DNA of 64,000 nt from positions 23,473 to 87,472 of the forward strand of contig NZ_ML660193.1 of assembly GCF_007483665.1 (NCBI RefSeq), in the 5' to 3' direction. Each line of letters begins with the position of its first letter. The first letter of the stretch is position 1. The translations under genes and the position numbers were made by a program. This DNA comes from Catellatospora sichuanensis (lineage in GTDB: Bacteria; Actinomycetota; Actinomycetes; Mycobacteriales; Micromonosporaceae). This document shows positions 58,653 through 64,000 of this stretch, piece after piece. Below the pieces are notes generated by a model that saw nothing but the letters and a program-made list of their open reading frames with translations, did not search any database and was not told the origin of the DNA.

Positions 58653-59600
58653 TCACGGCCGGTCGAGGTCGGCGAGGCCGGCCGGCGCGACGTTGCCTCC
58701 CGACAGCACCAGGACCACTTTGCCGCCTGGTCGAGGCAGCGCCAGACCGAGCCGCAGCGCAGCCAGCCCGACCGCCGCCGACGGCTCGATCAGCAGCTTG
58801 CTCACGTCCATCAGCTCCCACCAGGCTTGCCTGATCGCGTCCTCCGGCACCTCGACCACCTCGTCGACCAGGGCCTGCACGTGTGCCAACGTGTGCTCGC
58901 CGGCGAACGGCGCGGCCAAACCGTCGGCCAGTGACACCGGGCGATGCGGCATGCCGGTAGGCGAGCCGGTCCGCAACGCGTAACTCATCGCATTAGCGGT
59001 AGCCGGTTCCACGCCGACGACTCGGCCCTTCGGCCAGACCGCCTTGGTCGCGGCTGCGATCCCGCTGATCAGGCCTCCACCGCCGACCGGAACGATCACG
59101 AGATCCGGATCAGTCAGGTCATGCACGATCTCCGCACCCACGCTTCCCTGACCTGCGATCACATCGAGGTCGTCGAACGGGTGCAGGATGGTGAAACCAC
59201 GCTCACCGGCGACCTGCCGGCACGCGCCGAGCAGATCCTCGGTAAAAATGATCTCGCCGCCACAGCGCCGTACCGCCTCGACTTTCGTCACCACAGCGTG
59301 CGGTGGCATACACACCACTACCGGGAGGCCGAGCACCGATCCGGCATAGGCGGTCGCCGCCGCGTGGTTGCCCGCCGAGAAGGTCGCCACGCCCAGCGGC
59401 AACTCGTCACGGGCCAGCAGCGCGTTGAACACACCCCGGACCTTGAAACTGCCGGTGTGCTGAAGATTCTCCGGCTTGAGCAGGACCGGAACGCCCAGGC
59501 TTTCACTCAGCCGCGGGCAGGGCAACAACGGCGTCCGTACGATCCGGCCGTCCAGCCGCGCGGTCGCAGCCGCAATGTCGTCGCCACTCACCAGATCCAT
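58653..59600 (-). CDS. PLP-dependent threonine dehydratase/serine racemase-like enzyme
   Basis: A 315-aa fold-type II pyridoxal-phosphate enzyme. The PLP lysine is K53 in QHTGSFKVRG, SAGNHAAA follows, and the phosphate-binding GGGG loop is at 173-176. Such enzymes deaminate threonine or serine or racemise serine; the short length without a regulatory ACT domain fits catabolic threonine dehydratase or serine racemase types. Leaderless-type start: TACCGT (59607-59612 read leftward) 6 nt before the ATG. Confidence 0.93.
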   Translation of the reverse strand: MDLVSGDDIAAATARLDGRIVRTPLLPCPRLSESLGVPVLLKPENLQHTGSFKVRGVFNALLARDELPLGVATFSAGNHAAATAYAGSVLGLPVVVCMPPHAVVTKVEAVRRCGGEIIFTEDLLGACRQVAGERGFTILHPFDDLDVIAGQGSVGAEIVHDLTDPDLVIVPVGGGGLISGIAAATKAVWPKGRVVGVEPATANAMSYALRTGSPTGMPHRPVSLADGLAAPFAGEHTLAHVQALVDEVVEVPEDAIRQAWWELMDVSKLLIEPSAAVGLAALRLGLALPRPGGKVVLVLSGGNVAPAGLADLDRP

Positions 59601-60080
59601 TCACGCACGGTACGCGGATGATCGAGATAGTGCTTACCCTGCGCCGGACTGGCACACCGCTCGAAAGACCACATGCGTGCCATCGCGGATCTGGCAATGT
59701 GCTCTGCCCGCTCGCCGACCGTAGGCAGCTCACCGGTCGCCGGCAGTAGACGATCTTGGCGCTGGCCCGTTCAGCTTCGCAGATAGTAGCCAGCTCCAAC
59801 CAGATCGCCAGCACTCTCCTGCCCGACAGCACGGCTACCAGCCACAGCACTGCTCCCAGCCACGTCCCGGCGGCCGCCGTCACGGAAGCGGGCGTGTCCG
59901 AAACCGCCAGATGCCGCAGGCCGCCTTCGGCGGTCGAGTGTGCAAACTGGCGTCGTGTACGTGATCAAGCAGCCGCCGGCGCAGCTCGTTTCCCAAGGTC
60001 GACTTGCTCGTTCCCTCCTGGCGGGCGCCGCAACCGCGAGCAGCCTCACCGCCCGGGCCGAACCGGTGGCGCGCCACGTG
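59601..60080. other. Non-coding region with a short copy of the C39 peptidase 3' end
   Basis: 480 bp without a convincing gene. Bases 59949-59975 are identical to 30338-30364, which encode the end of the C39-like peptidase (GVVYVIKQP). A minus-strand open frame (59503-59883) begins with a hydrophobic segment but then runs into the upstream region of the PLP-enzyme gene and is not supported. Confidence 0.4.
59607..59612 (-). promoter_or_regulatory. -10 box of the leaderless PLP-enzyme gene
   Basis: Leftward TACCGT ends 6 nt before the ATG at 59600. Confidence 0.45.
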
Positions 60081-60581
60081 TCAGTGGGACTGCCGGCGGT
60101 GCACGTCGAGCTGCTCCACCAGCGCGACCAGCTTCTCGAACGGCAGCCTGACCACCGGACTGAAGAGATTCCGGCTGACGCCGACACTCGTGGGGACCTG
60201 AGTGCCGTCCAGCAACTCCAGGTGGAGCAGCCGCTTGCCGGCCCTGCCGGGCCGCGGACGGATGGTGAACTCGCGTACCCGGCTCAGCGCGACGACCGTG
60301 CGACCCAGGCCGAACCGCAAGATAAGCTGGTCACCCACCAGGTAGACACCCTGGCGCAGGCCGGCATACGCGGCGATGAGCAGGACGACCGACGGGATCA
60401 GCATGGGATCGGCGTATCGGCCGTCGACGAGCGCCTCCACGACCAGCGTTCCGCAGATCGCGACCCCGACGAGATAGAGCGGGCCGAGGGCGGGCAGCGG
60501 GGTGAGGCGCTTCGAGCGGCGTAGGGCGACTGACGGCACGGGCGCATTCTGCCGAGTCACCGGCCCGCCCGTCTGCCCCAC
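60081..60581 (-). CDS. Membrane protein with PH-like domain
   Basis: A 166-aa protein with two adjacent membrane helices (about 29-49 and 57-75) followed by a PH-like domain (GVYLVGDQLILRFGLGRTVVAL, VREFTIRPRPG). This layout is common in small actinobacterial membrane proteins of unknown role. GTG starts at 60581 or 60560 are possible. Confidence 0.75.
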   Translation of the reverse strand: MGQTGGPVTRQNAPVPSVALRRSKRLTPLPALGPLYLVGVAICGTLVVEALVDGRYADPMLIPSVVLLIAAYAGLRQGVYLVGDQLILRFGLGRTVVALSRVREFTIRPRPGRAGKRLLHLELLDGTQVPTSVGVSRNLFSPVVRLPFEKLVALVEQLDVHRRQSH

Positions 60582-60621
60582 TTTCGGTTGATCGTTGGCC
60601 CGGCGGCTTCGCCGAGCTTCA

Positions 60622-61509
60622 TTACGCGGCGTGTGTTCCGGTTATGCCTTGCTCGGCGGTGGCGATCCACAGGTCCACCTCGGCGCCCGTGTGGTGGCGG
60701 ATCGCCCAGTCGATCATGCGAAGACTCATGTGGGCCCAGTACGCCCGGAGCCGGTCCGCGGGCACGGTCTGCCGCAGCAGACTGTCGAACCAGTCTGTGA
60801 GGTCCGGCGCTCGCCGTGCGAGATCGAACCGGAGCGTGACCAGGTCCAGAAGTCGATCGCCGCGGCCGGCCCCGTCCCAGTCGATGACCGCGGTGATCCT
60901 GCCGTCCCTGACCAGGATGTTCCCGGGGTGAAAGTCCATGTGGACCAGGTCGGTGCCGTCGGCGGCGTTGCGCTGGGCGCCGACCTCGCGCGCCCAGTCC
61001 AGCACGCGGGCGCTGCGACGGTCATAGTCGGCCAGCGGCTCGTGCATGCAGTATCCCGGGCCGCTGGCGCGCAGGTGAAGATCGATCCGTCGTGTCTGCG
61101 GTGCGGCGTGCAGGAGTCCTCGCATGAGTTCGCTGCAGGCGAGCATGGCCTCGATCAGGCAACGGTCGACGACCGTGGGCGCCGCGCCGGGCCGCAGTTC
61201 CTGCACGATGACGCACGCGCCACCGACCTCGGCCACCAGCTCGTACCGGGGAGCCGGCAGGCCGGCTTGCCGTGCGATCGCCGTCAGTGGCTCCGCGTGC
61301 GGGCTTCCCTCGGTGAGCACCGACCTGCGCCCGTCCGGCCAGCGCACGTACGCAGCACCGACCTCACCCCCCGGACACCGGCCTTCGACCTCCAGGCGGA
61401 CACCGGTCACCTCGGCCAGGCGACTGACCAGCTCCGCAGGGTTCAACCGGGGTGTGCGCGGCCACGAAGTCAGGCGCTGCGGCTGGAATGAATCGGTCGA
61501 CGCGTTCAC
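60622..61509 (-). CDS. Aminoglycoside-phosphotransferase-family protein
   Basis: A 295-aa kinase-like protein. The catalytic loop is HMDFHPGN (H190, D192, N197) and the metal-binding VIDWD (D210) follows. The N-lobe is short and lacks an obvious Lys motif. The family includes antibiotic, choline and homoserine kinases; the substrate is undetermined. GTG start with a leftward TACTCT box (61517-61522) 7 nt ahead. Confidence 0.88.
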   Translation of the reverse strand: MNASTDSFQPQRLTSWPRTPRLNPAELVSRLAEVTGVRLEVEGRCPGGEVGAAYVRWPDGRRSVLTEGSPHAEPLTAIARQAGLPAPRYELVAEVGGACVIVQELRPGAAPTVVDRCLIEAMLACSELMRGLLHAAPQTRRIDLHLRASGPGYCMHEPLADYDRRSARVLDWAREVGAQRNAADGTDLVHMDFHPGNILVRDGRITAVIDWDGAGRGDRLLDLVTLRFDLARRAPDLTDWFDSLLRQTVPADRLRAYWAHMSLRMIDWAIRHHTGAEVDLWIATAEQGITGTHAA

Positions 61510-61663
61510 CTGCCGGAGAGTAGTCCGATCCGTCCGGCCCCGCTGAACCAGCGAAGTGGACGGCGTACGTGTTCAACGGCACGGACATGCCGGAGGTCCG
61601 GTAACCAGGTGGGCCAGGGCGTGGCGACTCGCACTGGTCAGATAGCGCAAGGAAGATGTGCCC

Positions 61664-62587
61664 ATGCCGCGGGATCTTGTTGTGGTGGGCGCGCCGACGA
61701 GCGCGGGCAGCTACGCACCTGGACAGGAGACGGCTGCGCGGGTCCTGCGCGACCTCGGCCTGATCGATCAGCTGCGGGCGGCAGGTCGTCAGGTCCGTGA
61801 TGCCGGTGACGGGCCGGTGCAGGTCTGGTCACCGGACCGGCCCCATCCGTACGCCCAGAACCTCGCGGCGGTGGTGGAAGCCGTCGTCGCCGTTGCCGAT
61901 CAGGTGGCGGCGGCGCTGGCAGCGGACGCGGACGTGCTGGTCCTCGGCGGCAACTGCACGGTCGCGCTCGGCGTGATGAAGGCGTTGACGGCCCACGACC
62001 CCGACGCCGGCCTGCTGTACGTCGACCGGCACTTCGATCTCAACACGCCGCAGAGCACCACCGACGGGGCGCTGGACTGGATGGGCCTCGCTCACGCGTT
62101 GGACCTGCCAGGCGCGGCCGAGCCGCTGGTGTCGGCCCTGGGACGTCGGCCGCTGCTCACCCCTGGTCAGGTCTATTTCCTGGGCGTCGAGTTCGCGGCC
62201 GCGACCTCGTGGGAACGGGAGCGGGTCGAACGCCTGGGCCTGCAGTGGTGTTCGAGCGCCGCGCTGGCCGCGGCCCCGTCGGCGCAGGCGACGCGGGCCC
62301 TCGACGTCCTTCCGAGCGCCGGCATGGCGGTGCACCTCGATGTCGACGTCCTGGACTTCACCGACGCGCCGCTGGCCGAGAGCACTGACGGGCGCAACAG
62401 CGGCCCGTCATTGGACAGGATAAGCGCGGCGCTGCGCATCGCCTGCCGCGATCATCGGTTCCGCGTGCTCTCGATCGGCGAACTGAACCCCACCCGAGCC
62501 GTGGGATGCCCGGAGGTGCTCGACCGGTTCGTCGGCTGCATCCGCAATGCGCTTCGACCGGTGTCGCTTCCACCTCGCCACCCCTGA
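61664..62587 (+). CDS. Arginase/agmatinase-family protein with altered metal site
   Basis: A 307-aa ureohydrolase-fold protein. The metal motifs are changed: GGDHS is GGNCT (95-99), so the first His ligand is Cys; DAHxD is DRHFD (121-125), keeping D121, H123 and D125; the last motif is HLDVDVLDF with D226 and D228. Ureohydrolases cleave guanidino compounds using two Mn ions. Loss of one ligand suggests a mononuclear or different-metal enzyme, or a new substrate. AAGGAAG precedes the start; a GTG two codons upstream is also open. Confidence 0.88.
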   Translation: MPRDLVVVGAPTSAGSYAPGQETAARVLRDLGLIDQLRAAGRQVRDAGDGPVQVWSPDRPHPYAQNLAAVVEAVVAVADQVAAALAADADVLVLGGNCTVALGVMKALTAHDPDAGLLYVDRHFDLNTPQSTTDGALDWMGLAHALDLPGAAEPLVSALGRRPLLTPGQVYFLGVEFAAATSWERERVERLGLQWCSSAALAAAPSAQATRALDVLPSAGMAVHLDVDVLDFTDAPLAESTDGRNSGPSLDRISAALRIACRDHRFRVLSIGELNPTRAVGCPEVLDRFVGCIRNALRPVSLPPRHP

Positions 62588-62739
62588 CCGCCCCTGCGGA
62601 TCAGGCCGTGTGCCTGGCCTGTGAGCGATCCATTCAAATACCCGCCAAAAAGTCACAAATCACCCATTCGCAGTATCGAGGGGCCGCACGAGGACGTTTG
62701 TCGCCGTCCCGTCCGCGGCGCACGATCGAGGTGGGTGCC

Positions 62740-64000
62740 ATGAAATCGATCGGGTCGCTGCTACTGGTGCTGGCAACATCCTTGCTGGCCATGCTGATCC
62801 CTGCGGTCGGCGCACCCGCGGCGGCCGACGAGCAGGTGCTGGCGGTTCGCGTGGACGGCCCCATCACCCCGGTCGCCGCCGGGTACGTCACCGACGCGGT
62901 ACGACAGGGCGAAGATCGAGGCGTGCAGGCGCTGGTGCTGGAGCTGGACACGCCCGGCGGCCTGGACACCTCGATGCGGGACATCGTGCAGGCGCTGCTC
63001 GCGGCGAAGGTGCCGGTCGTGGTGTACGTGACCCCGCCGGGCGCACGCGCCGCCTCGGCCGGGGCGCTGATCACGTTCGCCGCGCACGTCGCGGCCATGG
63101 CCCCGGCGACCACCATCGGCGCGGCCACACCCGTCGACGCACAGACCGGCGAGAAGGCCGGTGACAAAGTGATCAACGACGCGGCGGCGTACGCCGAATC
63201 CGTGGCCGCCCAACGCGGCAGGGACACCGCATTTGCGATCGACACGGTGCGGCAGGGCCGGGCGGTGTCCGCAGCGGAGGCGCTGCGCGTCGGCGCGATC
63301 GACCTGATCGCCCCGGACCGCGAGGCGCTGCTGAAGGCGCTCGACGGCCGCACCGTCACCCTCGCCGACGCCGACACGGTGACCCTGCGGACCGCCGATG
63401 CCACCGTCACCGAGTACGAACCCGGGTGGGCGCGGCGGCTGCTGGGCGTGCTCGCCGACCCGACGCTGGCGTTCCTGTTCCTGTCGCTGGGCACCCTCGC
63501 CGTCATGTACGAGCTCGCCGCGCCGGGGCACGGCTTCAGCGGCGCCATCGGCGTGATCCTGCTGATCCTCGGGTTCTTCGCGCTCAGTGTCCTGCCCGTC
63601 TCCGTGGCCGGGCTCGCGCTGCTGGCCCTGGCCGCGGGGCTGTTCGCCGCCGAGCTGTTCGCCCCCGGGATCGGTGTGTTCGCCGCCGGAGGTGCGATCG
63701 CGCTCCTGCTCGCCGGCGTGTTCCTGTTCGAAGGCACCATGCGGGTCAACCCGGCCGTACTGCTGCCCACCGCTGCGGTGGTGGCCGTCGGCACGGTGAT
63801 CGCGGGACGGCTCGCCTGGCGGGCACGGCGCAACCCGCCCGTGTCCGGCGCAGCCACGCTCATCGGAGCCGTCGCCCCGGTCGCCTCCGGCACGGGCGGC
63901 CAAGCCGACCTGCACGTGGACGGAGCGTGGTGGACCGCCGAGTCCGCCGACGGATCACCACTGCGGCCGGGCCGGCTCGTGCGCGTGGTCGGCATGGACG
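62740..64000 (+). CDS. NfeD-like membrane serine protease (3' end outside window)
   Basis: A partial gene of 420 codons that runs off the window. A signal/anchor segment (1-28) precedes a ClpP-class protease domain: LELDTPGGLDTSMRDI, then GARAASAGALI with the catalytic Ser, and the later NDAAAYAES with the candidate Lys. Several membrane helices (about 245-350) and the beginning of the NfeD OB-fold domain (TLIGAVAPVASG) follow. This is the long NfeD (1b) type, which works with stomatin-like proteins in membrane quality control. GAGGTGGG precedes the ATG. Confidence 0.92.
   Translation, partial: MKSIGSLLLVLATSLLAMLIPAVGAPAAADEQVLAVRVDGPITPVAAGYVTDAVRQGEDRGVQALVLELDTPGGLDTSMRDIVQALLAAKVPVVVYVTPPGARAASAGALITFAAHVAAMAPATTIGAATPVDAQTGEKAGDKVINDAAAYAESVAAQRGRDTAFAIDTVRQGRAVSAAEALRVGAIDLIAPDREALLKALDGRTVTLADADTVTLRTADATVTEYEPGWARRLLGVLADPTLAFLFLSLGTLAVMYELAAPGHGFSGAIGVILLILGFFALSVLPVSVAGLALLALAAGLFAAELFAPGIGVFAAGGAIALLLAGVFLFEGTMRVNPAVLLPTAAVVAVGTVIAGRLAWRARRNPPVSGAATLIGAVAPVASGTGGQADLHVDGAWWTAESADGSPLRPGRLVRVVGMD

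Overview
The window is a high-GC actinobacterial chromosome segment. NsdA-like XRE/TPR regulator, Nudix neighbour, DnaE2, an ECF sigma with a DGPF/YCII partner, PhoD, NfeD and frequent leaderless starts (a TANNNT box 6-8 nt before the start codon) all point to a filamentous actinomycete. The family Micromonosporaceae is my guess from gene content only; no rRNA or intact tRNA is present to confirm it.

Region 1 (1-17.4 kb) is part of an actinobacterial integrative/conjugative element or plasmid-like module. A leftward operon encodes a TrbC/VirB2-like pilin, a TrbL/VirB6-like membrane protein, PrgI, VirB4 and a VirD4/TraG-like coupling ATPase. It is followed by a replication-relaxation protein, DUF2958 and DUF932 proteins, a duplicated-domain protein and a GGDEF protein. 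On the right lie an HTH protein, an XRE/TPR regulator, a convergent Nudix hydrolase and an operon of four tiny proteins, three of them with CxxC motifs. GTGTTGG/CCAACAC palindromes sit upstream of the pilin operon and of the HTH gene. No integrase or relaxase is visible; the left end lies outside the window.

Region 2 (17.4-33.3 kb) is mixed. It holds an AT-richer pair (four-helix membrane protein plus stand-alone GTP cyclohydrolase II), small unknown genes, a frameshifted gene, an IS5-type element with passenger gene, a collagen-like secreted protein broken by an in-frame amber codon, SOS-type dnaE2, RidA and VOC proteins, a C39-like peptidase, PhoD, remnants, and a truncated DNA-alkylation-repair gene.

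Region 3 (33.3-56.5 kb) is an accessory island bounded by two 168-bp direct repeats carrying the 3' half of a tRNA-Val(CAC) gene, 22,991 bp apart. Inside, a 200-bp repeat family, always in the same orientation and mostly with its own terminator-like hairpin, separates gene blocks. The blocks are: a broken fructosamine-kinase-like gene, Ohr, AraC and an ECF sigma/YCII/RibD-like operon; a caspase-STAND ATPase, 12-fold TPR protein and LCAT-like hydrolase operon; a KAP NTPase and a PHP-SMC-like (TrlF-type) ATPase; and a frameshifted HEAT-like protein. The caspase/TPR/hydrolase operon and the KAP/TrlF pair look like conflict or defence systems and are the best candidates for new biology here.

Region 4 (56.5-64 kb) repeats parts of the left boundary in the same order, then passes to ordinary chromosomal genes: a PLP-dependent dehydratase, a PH-like membrane protein, an aminoglycoside-phosphotransferase-family protein, an arginase-like protein with an altered metal site, and a truncated nfeD. 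Two in-frame ambers and four apparent single-base frameshifts occur between 20 and 56 kb; they may be real decay or assembly error.
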